The position numbers and the translations under genes are program-made. The notes under the pieces were generated by a model. It searched no databases and was not told the origin of the DNA. It worked only from the letters and a program-made list of their open reading frames with translations. A stretch of 64,000 nucleotides of DNA from Gp6-AA40 sp963741135 (GTDB taxonomy: Bacteria; Acidobacteriota; Vicinamibacteria; Vicinamibacterales; UBA2999): the NCBI GenBank assembly GCA_963741135.1, contig CAVUHC010000002.1, forward strand, positions 496,001 through 560,000, given 5' to 3'. Each line of letters opens with the position of its first letter. Positions within the stretch are counted from its first letter, which is position 1. Below, in pieces: positions 51,870-59,618 of this stretch.

Positions 51870-53647
51870 GCGGTGATTTTCACCGCTACCGCTGTCATGT
51901 CGTCGTTCTGCGGCGCGCTGCCGCGGAACGCGATCGCCGCCTCGAAAATCGCGTCAACGATGTCGCGGGTGGTGCCTGTGCGGTGATCGTTCACGATATC
52001 GCACAGGCGTTTGGCACCGAATTCCGCGCCATCGGGGCTCGACGTCTCGAAAATTCCGTCGGTGCAGAAAACAAACACGTCTCCCGCCAGCAGCGGCACC
52101 GTTGCCTCGTCGTAGGTCACTCCTGAGAACGATCCCAACGGCACGCCAGGCAGCTCAATCTGCCCGCATTGGTTACCCGAACAGCGAATGGGATACGGCA
52201 GTCCCGAGTTCGAAATCGTCACCGCGCGGCGCTTGAAATCGAAGAATGCGTAGCAGAGCGTGCAGTAGTACTCCTCGAGCTGGCGATCGTGCAGGATCGT
52301 GTTCATCGACTGCAGCACGCCGGCCACGCTGAACTTGTCGGGCGTGTACCGGCGTCGGGCGGTCCGTGATCGTACGAGCTCTGCCGCGTACGCGCTGTAG
52401 AGCGCCGCCGGCGCGCCCTTGCCGGAGACATCACCGACCGCTACGACCAGACTATCCGGATCGGGCAGGATGAAATCGTGCAGATCACCACCAAGCTCGT
52501 GAGCCGGTGAAAACCGCCCGGCGACGTCGGCGCTGCGCAGCTGCGTGGGCGCCTCGGTCGGAGCCAGCGCCGCCTGCACGCGCTGCGCGAATCGCAGCTC
52601 CTTCTCGATCCGCTCCTCATTGCGCCGGACCTCCTCGTACAGGCGCGCATTCTCAAGCGCGACGGCGGCCTGGCTGGCGAGAAGCGTCAGCAATTCCTTG
52701 TGTTCCTTGGTAAACGCATTGAGCTCCGGGCTCTCCAAGTCGAATACCCCGATGCATCGCTCCTTGATCAGCATCGGGATCACCAGCTCGGACCGCACGT
52801 CTTCGATGAGGTTGATATACCGCGGATCTTTAGACACGTCGGCAACGAGCACGGGCTCCTTGTGGAGCGCGGACCATCCGACAAGCCCTTCACCAAGCCT
52901 GACGTTCTTCGCCGTGCCTTCCTCGCCGTACCGGACGGCGAGCTTCATCTCGAGTTCGCCCGTGGAGGCGTTCAGCAGAAAGATACCAAAGGTCCGATAG
53001 TCGATGAGCCGCTTCGTCAGGCTCGCGATCCGTGTGAGCAGCACGTCGAGGTCGAGGATCGACGACATCTCGCGGCCGATCTCCGCCAACGTCTCGAGCG
53101 TCGCCGTGTGGCGGCGCTCCGTTCGAAAGAGCCGCGCATTTTCAATGGCGACGGCCACATGTGCGGCGAACTGACGCAGCAGCGCTTCGTCCTGATCCGT
53201 AAACGCGCCGCTGGTGTCGCTGAGCAGATTCAGCGCGCCGATGACGCGTCCCTTCCGCCGCATCGGCACGGCCAGCTGCGAGACCATGTTGCGGAGCGGG
53301 CCCATGAAGCGGGGCTCCTTCGAAATGTCGTTCACGAGAATCGGACGTCCCTGCTCCACCGCCGCGCCCACGACGCCCTGGCCGACGCGGAGACGCAATG
53401 TCCTGACAACGTCCTGGGGATAACCCACGGCGTAGGCGATGTGCAGCTCCTGCCGTTGCTCGTCCAGCAGATAGACGGAGAACGCGCTGAACCGGGTGAG
53501 CCTGGCGATGAGCTGGGGGATCTTCTCCAGCAGATCGGCGAGGTCGAGCACCGACGTCACCTCACGCCCCAGCTCGAACAATGTCGAAAGGAGCTCCGTG
53601 TCGGTGGCTGGACGCACCGGTGCCGGTCGTTGAGGCGATTCGTTCAT
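51866..53647 (-). CDS. GAF-GAF-PP2C (RsbU-type) serine phosphatase
   Basis: A 593-aa cytoplasmic phosphatase: GAF 1 (about 30-175, FSVYLLDEQRQELHIAYAVG), GAF 2 (about 190-345, FGIFLLNASTGELEMKLAVR), a linker helix (RIEKELRFAQRVQAAL), and a SpoIIE/RsbU PP2C domain (about 385-593) with GGDLHDF, VVAVGDVSGKG, FCTDGIFETSS and APQNDDMTAVAV, the metal-binding Asp set. Such enzymes dephosphorylate anti-anti-sigma factors in partner-switching pathways controlled by small ligands or redox at the GAF domains. No STAS or RsbW gene is in the window. Divergent from fabZ. Confidence 0.9.
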   Translation of the reverse strand: MNESPQRPAPVRPATDTELLSTLFELGREVTSVLDLADLLEKIPQLIARLTRFSAFSVYLLDEQRQELHIAYAVGYPQDVVRTLRLRVGQGVVGAAVEQGRPILVNDISKEPRFMGPLRNMVSQLAVPMRRKGRVIGALNLLSDTSGAFTDQDEALLRQFAAHVAVAIENARLFRTERRHTATLETLAEIGREMSSILDLDVLLTRIASLTKRLIDYRTFGIFLLNASTGELEMKLAVRYGEEGTAKNVRLGEGLVGWSALHKEPVLVADVSKDPRYINLIEDVRSELVIPMLIKERCIGVFDLESPELNAFTKEHKELLTLLASQAAVALENARLYEEVRRNEERIEKELRFAQRVQAALAPTEAPTQLRSADVAGRFSPAHELGGDLHDFILPDPDSLVVAVGDVSGKGAPAALYSAYAAELVRSRTARRRYTPDKFSVAGVLQSMNTILHDRQLEEYYCTLCYAFFDFKRRAVTISNSGLPYPIRCSGNQCGQIELPGVPLGSFSGVTYDEATVPLLAGDVFVFCTDGIFETSSPDGAEFGAKRLCDIVNDHRTGTTRDIVDAIFEAAIAFRGSAPQNDDMTAVAVKITA

Positions 53648-53684
53648 CAGTCTGTTTGACGCGGATTATACTGAACCGTCCCCG

Positions 53685-54152
53685 ATGGATTCCCTGGTCC
53701 TACCTTTGGACTACAGCGCGATCGAGCGCATCATCCCGCACCGCTACCCGTTCTTGCTCGTCGATCGGATTACCGAACTCGAACCGGACAAGCGGATCGT
53801 GGGGATCAAGAATGTGTCGCTCAACGAGCGCTACCTCTCACACCAGCCCGGTGCTTCTCCTACGCTGCCGCCGACGATCCTGACCGAGACGGTGGCGCAG
53901 GTGGGCGCAATTCTCATCCTCTCGAAGCCGGAGAACCGCGAGAAGCTCATTTACTTCATGGGCATCGATCGCGTGCGCTACCGCCACCCGGTACATCCGG
54001 GCGACGTCGTCGAGATCGAGGCGCGCGTCAAACGGCTGCGCAGCCGCATGGGACAACTCGAAGGCGTCGCGCGCGTTGACGGGCGTATCGTCGTTGACGG
54101 CATGATGACGTTTGCGCTGGGGCCGATGCCCACTGGCAAAGCGGAACCCTGA
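53685..54152 (+). CDS. fabZ: 3-hydroxyacyl-ACP dehydratase FabZ-like
   Basis: A 155-aa hot-dog-fold dehydratase of fatty-acid elongation. It has IIPHRYPFLLVDRITELEP and NVSLNERYLSHQPGASPTLP, then the helix TILTETVAQVGAILIL. The catalytic His (SHQPG, canonical GHFPG) and Glu (TETVAQ, canonical LEAMAQ) are both kept, but the loop between them differs (ASPTLPPT in place of KPIFPGV). Length is normal. No lpxA or lpxD is adjacent, unlike the usual lipid A cluster, so it may be a second, specialised dehydratase. Convergent with the next gene. Confidence 0.85.
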   Translation: MDSLVLPLDYSAIERIIPHRYPFLLVDRITELEPDKRIVGIKNVSLNERYLSHQPGASPTLPPTILTETVAQVGAILILSKPENREKLIYFMGIDRVRYRHPVHPGDVVEIEARVKRLRSRMGQLEGVARVDGRIVVDGMMTFALGPMPTGKAEP

Positions 54153-54168
54153 AGGACGTCACACGGGG

Positions 54169-54807
54169 TTAGCGGACCGCTTTCACAATCATCAGAACAC
54201 CGGCGACTTTCGAGGCGCGACTTGTCCAGCGCAGCCAGCGCGACCGCGGCCGATAGTAGCGCGCCGCGTCGAGCGTCGCGGGCGCAAGAATCGACACACC
54301 GACCCATGGCTCCGGGATGCTCGCGGCGACAGCCATTCCATACGTGTCACGCTCAACCGGCCCCCGCCGCGCGAAGGCCGCTCCCGCATACATCACAGAC
54401 GTCAGCACGTTGAACGCCAACAGCCCTTTCGCGATCGGAGCATGCTCAAGCCGGAGGTCCGGCCGGCGGGACAAGAGCACCTCGCTCGTGGCGTGCTGGA
54501 CCCAGAAGCCCGCAGACGAGATCGCGAACTCGCGCGCCGGGGAGACGGGCTGATGCGTAATGGCAAAGAAGGGAATGAATCCGGCTGAGACTTTCCGTAC
54601 ACCCGGGGATGCGTCGAACGCCACATCGAGCACGAGGTGACCCGACTCATGGAGACCCAGCCCAAGCGCAGCGCCAGCGAAGAACTGTGCGATGTCGATT
54701 GCTGACACGTGTTGCGAGGCCGGCGGCGCCTGTTGTTGCGCGCGCGCGGGCAAGGCAACGACGCAGAGCGCGAATACGGCTGAGGCAGTCCGCGTCGCGG
54801 TACTCAA
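54169..54807 (-). CDS. Membrane protein with HESGH motif
   Basis: A 212-aa protein with a signal peptide (ending LPARAQ), three or four hydrophobic segments, and HESGH at residues 53-57 inside LGLGLHESGHLVLDVAFD. An HExxH in a membrane segment is the zinc signature of M50-type and related intramembrane peptidases, but the downstream NxxPxxD motif is not visible, so enzymatic activity is uncertain. The C-terminus is basic. Divergent from the Lmo0937-like gene. Otherwise unrecognised. Confidence 0.55.
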   Translation of the reverse strand: MSTATRTASAVFALCVVALPARAQQQAPPASQHVSAIDIAQFFAGAALGLGLHESGHLVLDVAFDASPGVRKVSAGFIPFFAITHQPVSPAREFAISSAGFWVQHATSEVLLSRRPDLRLEHAPIAKGLLAFNVLTSVMYAGAAFARRGPVERDTYGMAVAASIPEPWVGVSILAPATLDAARYYRPRSRWLRWTSRASKVAGVLMIVKAVR

Positions 54808-54858
54808 GTTGCACTTCTACCGGCGAGGCACAGCAACAACTGTGAGGAGGGTTCAGAC

Positions 54859-55008
54859 GTGCTCGAGACCATTGCGATAATCCTGATCGTCCTTTGGCTA
54901 CTGGGGATGGTCAGCGGCTACACGCTCGGCAACTTCATTTGGGTTCTGCTGGTGATCGCGGTCGTACTGTTCCTGGTACGGCTGGTGAGCGGTCGCCGGG
55001 TCGTGTGA
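54859..55008 (+). CDS. Lmo0937-family small membrane protein
   Basis: A 49-aa protein from GTG 54859. Residues 3-17 (ETIAIILIVLWLLGM) and 28-42 (FIWVLLVIAVVLFLV) form two membrane helices joined by SGYTLGN, the pattern of the Lmo0937 family (usually LETIAxIL-x-WLLG..GG-x-IHxLLVIA). A GAGGAGG ribosome-binding site at 54843-54850 gives a good spacing to the GTG. The usual IH is replaced by FI. Function unknown; relatives are often linked to stress. Confidence 0.75.
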   Translation: MLETIAIILIVLWLLGMVSGYTLGNFIWVLLVIAVVLFLVRLVSGRRVV

Positions 55009-55010
55009 AT

Positions 55011-55031
55011 GAGGCGGCGGCGTGCCGCCTC
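55011..55031 (+). terminator. Stem-loop after the Lmo0937-like gene
   Basis: GAGGCGGC-GGCGT-GCCGCCTC is a perfect 8-bp GC-rich stem with a 5-nt loop, starting 3 bp after the stop. A second overlapping GGGCGGCC/GGCGGAGGC symmetry follows to about 55050. No T-run. Confidence 0.5.
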
Positions 55032-55063
55032 CGGGCGGCCGCCTCCGCCTTCGCCTACCACGA

Positions 55064-56056
55064 CTAGCCGGGTAAGCTTCGGCGTGAGCTGGCCGTAGTT
55101 GCGACACTACGGCCAGTCACACCGTTTCGCAACGGAGGCCGGACCGCCGTTCTTGCCCGGCCCTTCCACTGCACCAGCGCAGATCCCGTCAGCACCATGA
55201 GGGACGCGAAGACCACGCGTGGGCCAAACGGCTCGCCTAGTAGTAGCGCCCCAAGCACGATTGCGATAATTGGATTCACATACGCGTAGAGCGACACCGT
55301 CGCCGTCGGCAGGTACTTGAGCGCATACGTATACGCGGAATATCCCACGATCGATCCCACCAACGTCAGGTAAATTTCGGCCGCCAGCGTCCGCTGCGTG
55401 AACGCGAGATGACTCCATTCGCCGCGCAGCGTCCCTGCAATGAGCATGAAGACGCCGCCGAACCCCATCTGCAGGGCCGCAGCCGAAAGCACGTTTTCCT
55501 CGCGAGCGTGGCGGCGCGACAGGGCCGAGCCGGCCGCCCATCCGACGCATGCCACCTGCAAAGCGGCGACACCGAACAGGAACTGGTGGCCCGCGGCGCC
55601 GCCGCCCGTAACGTCCGACCAGACAAGAAGCAGGATTCCGCCGAAGCCGACGAGCAGGCCGAGCACGAGCCATGCGGACACGCGGTCACCGCCTGGTGCA
55701 AACGCCTCTACCCCGATCATCCAGAATGGAACGGTCGCCACGGTGACCGCGGCGATCCCGCTTGGTACCCACTGCTCCGCCCAGATGACGCCACCGTTGC
55801 CGATGCAGATGGTCAAGAGGCCGACGAGCGCCAGACCGGGCCACTGGGAGGAGGGTGGCATCCGTTCGCCCCGAAACACCAGCATGGCGGCGAGCAGGCT
55901 GCCCGCCACGGTATAACGCAGCCCGCCCAGCAGCGCAGGTGGGATCGTTTCCAACCCGATCCGAATGGCCAGATAGGTGGTGCCCCACAGCACGCACACG
56001 GCAATCCACGCGAGGTACGCGGATCCGCGGCGACCGCTCTCGGAACGCGAGTCCAT
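55064..56056 (-). CDS. EamA/DMT family exporter
   Basis: A 330-aa inner-membrane protein with ten predicted helices in two EamA repeats (about 12-140 and 155-290). Characteristic segments are YLAWIAVCVLWGTTYLAIRIGLETIPPALLGGLRY, FLLVGFGGILLLVWSD and YLPTATVSLYAYVNPIIAIVLGALLLGEP. It probably exports metabolites or amino acids (RhaT/YdcZ-type). The ATG at 56056 begins MDSRSESGRRGS; an in-frame ATG 54 bp upstream is less likely. The C-terminal 40 residues are Arg/Ser-rich and non-conserved. Confidence 0.88.
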   Translation of the reverse strand: MDSRSESGRRGSAYLAWIAVCVLWGTTYLAIRIGLETIPPALLGGLRYTVAGSLLAAMLVFRGERMPPSSQWPGLALVGLLTICIGNGGVIWAEQWVPSGIAAVTVATVPFWMIGVEAFAPGGDRVSAWLVLGLLVGFGGILLLVWSDVTGGGAAGHQFLFGVAALQVACVGWAAGSALSRRHAREENVLSAAALQMGFGGVFMLIAGTLRGEWSHLAFTQRTLAAEIYLTLVGSIVGYSAYTYALKYLPTATVSLYAYVNPIIAIVLGALLLGEPFGPRVVFASLMVLTGSALVQWKGRARTAVRPPLRNGVTGRSVATTASSRRSLPG

Positions 56057-56265
56057 ATGAGTACAGGCTATCCGAGCCGGCACTCTTCTTGTGCGAGTGA
56101 CAATGACCACGAACAGTGCTTACCATTGCTCGTGGCCGCTAATCTCTACACTTTGCCAGCCCCGCCGACAGGTCCGGCGACCACATCGTAAAGACTCCCC
56201 GTCCCATCGCGACGCATGCGCGGGAGGCGACTCGCGCCGACGCCTTCGCGCGCCTTTTCGAGGCG

Positions 56266-57747
56266 GTGCACGAAGGGGTGTTCATAGGCGCACTCGCGCC
56301 GCCCGGCAGTGACGCCGACGACACGACGCTTGCGGCCAATCCGCATCTGAAGCTGATCTTTGGCTATGCCGCCGACGCCCCTGACACGAGCGTGGTGCCG
56401 TTCGCGAAGGAACGGTTCATTGACGCGGACGCCCGCACGACCTTCCTCGAGCGCCTGGCCACAGACGGGGCCGTCACGGATCACCTTCTCCGGATGCGGA
56501 GGGCCAGCGGCTCACCGGTGTGGGTAGAGGTGACGGCGAGGGCACTGCCGGCACGTCGAGGTGGCGCGATGCGCATCGAAGCCCTCGTGCGCGACGTCAG
56601 CGAGCGCAAGAAGCTCGATGACCAGTCGCGGGACCTCTATCAACAGATTCTCCAGTCCGAGAAGATGGCCGCGCTCGGCCAGACGATCTCGGGAGTCGCG
56701 CACGAACTGAACAATCCGCTTGCCACGATCCTGAGCTGGGCCGAGCGCCTGTCGGAGAGACCGCTCGACGACACGGCGAAGCGCGGCGTAGCAGTGATTC
56801 TTGGCGAAGCGGAGCGCGCCGCCCGGATCGTCCGGAACCTGCTGACGTTTGCGCGAAAGCGGCAGTCGACCCGCTCCTTGATCGATGTCAACACGGTGGT
56901 GCGCGAGACACTGGCCCTGCGCGGCCAGGAACGCATGCCGACGTTGTCGGTCACCACCGAATTCGGCGAGTTGCCCCAGATATTCGCCGACGCGCACCAA
57001 ATCCAGCAGGTGTTGTTGAATCTAGTCATGAACGCCGAACAGGCAATGCTCACGGCCAACGGGCGCGGCGTGCTGACGATCCGCACACGCCACGATGCCG
57101 AGCGGGATTCCGTGATCCTCGAAGTCGCCGACGATGGACCCGGTGTGCCGCCGGACGTGCAGACCAGGATCTTCGATCCGTTCTTCACGACGAAAGAAGT
57201 CGGGAAGGGCACCGGTCTCGGTCTGACGGTGGCGTACGCGATCGCTCAGGAGCACGGCGGCCGTATTCGCGTGGAATCGCCCGCCCGCGGCGGAGCGACG
57301 TTTGTCGTGGAGTTGCCACTCAGTGGCACCGAGACGGCGGCAAAACCGCCACGCGCGATGGTGCCGCCAATGGACGCCGTTCGCGGGGCGTCGGTCCTCC
57401 TCGTGGAAGACGAGCACGCTCTCGCGGCTGCGGTCGCGGAGGCGCTCATGGACGCGGGGCTGAAAGTGGACCACGCGGGCGACGGCCAGGAGGCCCTCAC
57501 CCGCGTCAGAAACGTTGCTTACGACCTTGTGATCTGCGATCTCAAGATGCCGCGCATCGACGGCATGACCCTGTACCGGGCGATCGCGGCAGCGACGCCT
57601 TCGCTTGCGCGTCGGGTCATTTTCGTCACCGGCGACGTGGCCGGCACCGACGCGGAGCACTTCCTGGAGGAAACCGGCTGCAGGTGGCTCGCGAAGCCGT
57701 TCCGGTTGTCAGACCTGCTCCGGGCCGTCCGAGAAACACTCGCGTAA
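56266..57747 (+). CDS. Hybrid histidine kinase: PAS-HisKA-HATPase-REC
   Basis: A 493-aa cytoplasmic kinase. The PAS-like part (about 5-110) lacks its first helix if translation starts at GTG 56266; the frame is open for about 120 bp upstream (DAFARLFEAV fits the missing PAS start) but has no ATG, GTG or TTG there, so a rare start codon is possible. HisKA has His146 in GVAHELNNPLATI. The ATPase domain shows NLVMNAEQAM, VADDGPGV and GKGTGLGL. The C-terminal receiver has VLLVEDE and Asp425 in ICDLKMPRIDG. It is convergent with the sigma factor gene, 7 bp apart. Confidence 0.88.
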   Translation: MHEGVFIGALAPPGSDADDTTLAANPHLKLIFGYAADAPDTSVVPFAKERFIDADARTTFLERLATDGAVTDHLLRMRRASGSPVWVEVTARALPARRGGAMRIEALVRDVSERKKLDDQSRDLYQQILQSEKMAALGQTISGVAHELNNPLATILSWAERLSERPLDDTAKRGVAVILGEAERAARIVRNLLTFARKRQSTRSLIDVNTVVRETLALRGQERMPTLSVTTEFGELPQIFADAHQIQQVLLNLVMNAEQAMLTANGRGVLTIRTRHDAERDSVILEVADDGPGVPPDVQTRIFDPFFTTKEVGKGTGLGLTVAYAIAQEHGGRIRVESPARGGATFVVELPLSGTETAAKPPRAMVPPMDAVRGASVLLVEDEHALAAAVAEALMDAGLKVDHAGDGQEALTRVRNVAYDLVICDLKMPRIDGMTLYRAIAAATPSLARRVIFVTGDVAGTDAEHFLEETGCRWLAKPFRLSDLLRAVRETLA

Positions 57748-57754
57748 ACGGCGC

Positions 57755-58735
57755 CTACCGCGCCATCGCTGCAGCGTTCGCGCGCCGCGGTTTCGTGGCG
57801 GGCGACGACGTCCCGGACACCGCTGCACGCTTCAATCCGGCCTGCTGCGCTGACTTGCCGCGCATATACGGCACTACCACGCCGGGCTGCATGACCCGAT
57901 TGGTCACGTGGCCGCCACCCGTCGTCCAGCCCTGGCTGTCGAGCGTCGCCTTCGCCATTCGAGGTTTCTGCTGGAACTCGAGGATCGCGGTGCGCATCGC
58001 CTTTGCCGCTTCGGCCGCCGGCATCACGGCAGCCAGCGCGTCGCGCAGTCTGCGGATCGCGCGCGCGTGGAGCTGCGAGACGCGTGATTCATTGACGCCG
58101 ATCTCCGTCCCGATCTGCTTCATCGTGGCTTCCTTGTAGTAGTACAGCCCGATGACTTTCTGCTCGCGCGCCGGCAGCGACTCGATCGCGGTGCGGATGC
58201 GGTCTTTTGTTTCGGCTTTCTCGTAGGCTGTATCCGGCTGTTCCGGCTCGGAGGGAAGGAGTGCGGCGGGGAGCGACGACTCGTCGAGATTCTCTCCGCT
58301 CGAAAGCGGCGAAGTCGACTCAATCGCATGAATGCGGACGATCGTGCGGCCAAGGCGCTTTTCGTCTGAGCCCATCTTCGCGGCAAGATCCGCGAGCGAC
58401 GGCTCGCATCCGAGCTCACGGCGCAACGTCTCGCGCGCAGCCTCAAGCTCGCGACGCTGGCGGCGCACGCCGCGCGGCCAGGCATCCTTGCGCAGGGCGT
58501 CAATCATGGCGCCGCGGATGCGCCGCTCGGCGAAGGTTTCGAACTTGATCCCGCGCGATTCATCGAATCGCTCAGCAGCGTCAATCAACCCGATAACCCC
58601 GTCCTGAACGAGGTCGCCGATATCGATTGAGTGAGGCATGGTGGCCGCCACGCGTCGGGCAAGTTGCTCGACGAAGGGAAGGCTGGCGAGAACCCGGGGG
58701 TTCTGTGTGACGGTCCGAGGGGTACGCGGGCGCAT
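57755..58735 (-). CDS. FliA/WhiG-type sigma-70 family factor with C-terminal extension
   Basis: A 326-aa sigma factor. Region 2 (about 38-88) has IDIGDLVQDGVIGLIDAAERFD and FETFAERRIRGAMIDALRKD-WPRG. Region 3 covers about 95-140. Region 4 (about 185-232) has LPAREQKVIGLYYYKEATMKQIGTEIGV and SRVSQLHARAIRRLRD. This is the sigma28 pattern, which reads flagellar or developmental promoters. Residues about 235-326 form an extra basic, Ala/Gly-rich tail not found in FliA. No flagellar genes are in the window. Divergent upstream region of 300 bp is AT-rich. Confidence 0.9.
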   Translation of the reverse strand: MRPRTPRTVTQNPRVLASLPFVEQLARRVAATMPHSIDIGDLVQDGVIGLIDAAERFDESRGIKFETFAERRIRGAMIDALRKDAWPRGVRRQRRELEAARETLRRELGCEPSLADLAAKMGSDEKRLGRTIVRIHAIESTSPLSSGENLDESSLPAALLPSEPEQPDTAYEKAETKDRIRTAIESLPAREQKVIGLYYYKEATMKQIGTEIGVNESRVSQLHARAIRRLRDALAAVMPAAEAAKAMRTAILEFQQKPRMAKATLDSQGWTTGGGHVTNRVMQPGVVVPYMRGKSAQQAGLKRAAVSGTSSPATKPRRANAAAMAR

Positions 58736-59039
58736 GTGGTGTTTCCTCCGTCCCCCTCTAAGGCAACGGGTATACCAAAAAGCTGAGCCGGAGAACCGAC
58801 GATTACAGTTTCAGGTCGAGCTGGCTGGATAAATCGTTGATGGTATGTAATTTAACAAAATTTTCTGGCGGGTTGAGAGAGCGTGCAGAATCACACTTGA
58901 ACAGCTTGAACGTCAACCGTGCAGCACGTTTAAATGTGATTATCGCCAAATCTTTGACGACATGAATTACAGATATAGACTTTGTTCCGCGAATGAAACA
59001 GCCAGGCTGAGTTCCTGGTGTTGTGTGCCGGGACGGAAC
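58736..59039. other. AT-rich intergenic region without a gene
   Basis: The 304 bp between the sigma-factor start and the H-box gene stop are clearly less GC-rich than the surroundings (stretches such as TATGTAATTTAACAAAATTTT and TTTAAATGTGATTATCG). No open frame with coding character was found. It probably holds the sigma-gene promoter and regulatory sites. I could not identify a clear -35/-10 or sigma54 site. Confidence 0.4.
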
Positions 59040-59252
59040 TTAGGCGGTGGCGCGTGGCTCGGAACGGCGCCTGATTTCCTTGGCGGTACCCATCGCATCC
59101 AGCACACTCTTCACGACCTGCTCGGCCCGTGCACGGTTCGTCGTGTCGACAGCCTTGGCTTCCAACAGCTCAGCGTGTGCCAGAACGATCCCGAGTTGGT
59201 TGTTGAGCTGGTGAAATAACAGGCGCAGTTGGTCGGCTTGCGGCGAATTCAT
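59040..59252 (-). CDS. Minimal stand-alone H-box (HisKA/Hpt-like) protein
   Basis: A 70-aa protein consisting almost only of a HisKA-like two-helix unit. Residues 9-31 read LRLLFHQLNNQLGIVLAHAE, with His14 followed by the QLNNQLG that mirrors the HELNNPLATI of histidine kinases; a second helix covers about 40-60. No ATPase domain follows. It cannot phosphorylate itself, but could be a phosphotransfer or dimerisation partner for the hybrid kinase and the NtrC-type regulator nearby. Same strand as, and 32 bp downstream of, the HTH gene. Confidence 0.6.
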   Translation of the reverse strand: MNSPQADQLRLLFHQLNNQLGIVLAHAELLEAKAVDTTNRARAEQVVKSVLDAMGTAKEIRRRSEPRATA

Positions 59253-59284
59253 CCCGACGTGGTCCGTTGATGTTGTTGAAACGT

Positions 59285-59503
59285 TCACGCGCCGTGCCCC
59301 GTTGTGGCATGAGCGCCGTTCCCGTTGGTCGGACGCGAGCTCGCGTCGCGCCACAACGTGTCGGCGAAGATTCGGATTGATCCGCCGGCGGTACGAACGT
59401 ATTCCACCTTCCCGGCAGAGATCCAGTTGTAAATAGTGCGACGGCTGACACCAACCGCTTCGCACGCCTTCATGATGGATAGAGTCTGGCGGTCCATAGA
59501 CAA
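59285..59503 (-). CDS. Excisionase/MerR-type helix-turn-helix protein
   Basis: A 72-aa DNA-binding protein. Residues 8-55 contain LSIMKACEAVGVSRRTIYNW (helix-turn-helix) and a wing VEYVRTAGGSIRIFADTLW, as in the excisionase-family binding domains; the tail is Thr/Gly/His-rich. Two Met codons (residues 1 and 3) are possible starts. It precedes the H-box gene on the same strand and is divergent from the NtrC-type activator across a polypyrimidine tract. It may regulate the shared promoter region. Confidence 0.75.
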   Translation of the reverse strand: MSMDRQTLSIMKACEAVGVSRRTIYNWISAGKVEYVRTAGGSIRIFADTLWRDASSRPTNGNGAHATTGHGA

Positions 59504-59540
59504 ACGTGTTATCGGAGGGTCCTCGGCAGATCGTTAGTAC

Positions 59541-59601
59541 CCCTACCCTCACTTCCCCCTTCCCCCTTCCCCTTCCCCCTTTCCCCCTGCCCCCTTCCCC
59601 T
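59541..59601 (+). repeat. Polypyrimidine tract of CCCCCTT-type units
   Basis: About 60 bp, nearly all C and T on the + strand, made of TTCCCCC-type 6-7-bp units (CTTCCCCCTTCCCCCTTCC and so on). It lies in the divergent region between the HTH gene and the NtrC-type gene, ending 17 bp before the TTG start. It could form triplex DNA or a slippage-prone run. Confidence 0.7.
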
Positions 59602-59618
59602 GTCAATATGTTGGCGCC

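Noticed and set aside
52700..53659. A 319-codon plus-strand frame opposite the GAF-GAF-PP2C gene
   Set aside because: Composition typical of an antisense shadow; the minus strand has three clear domains.
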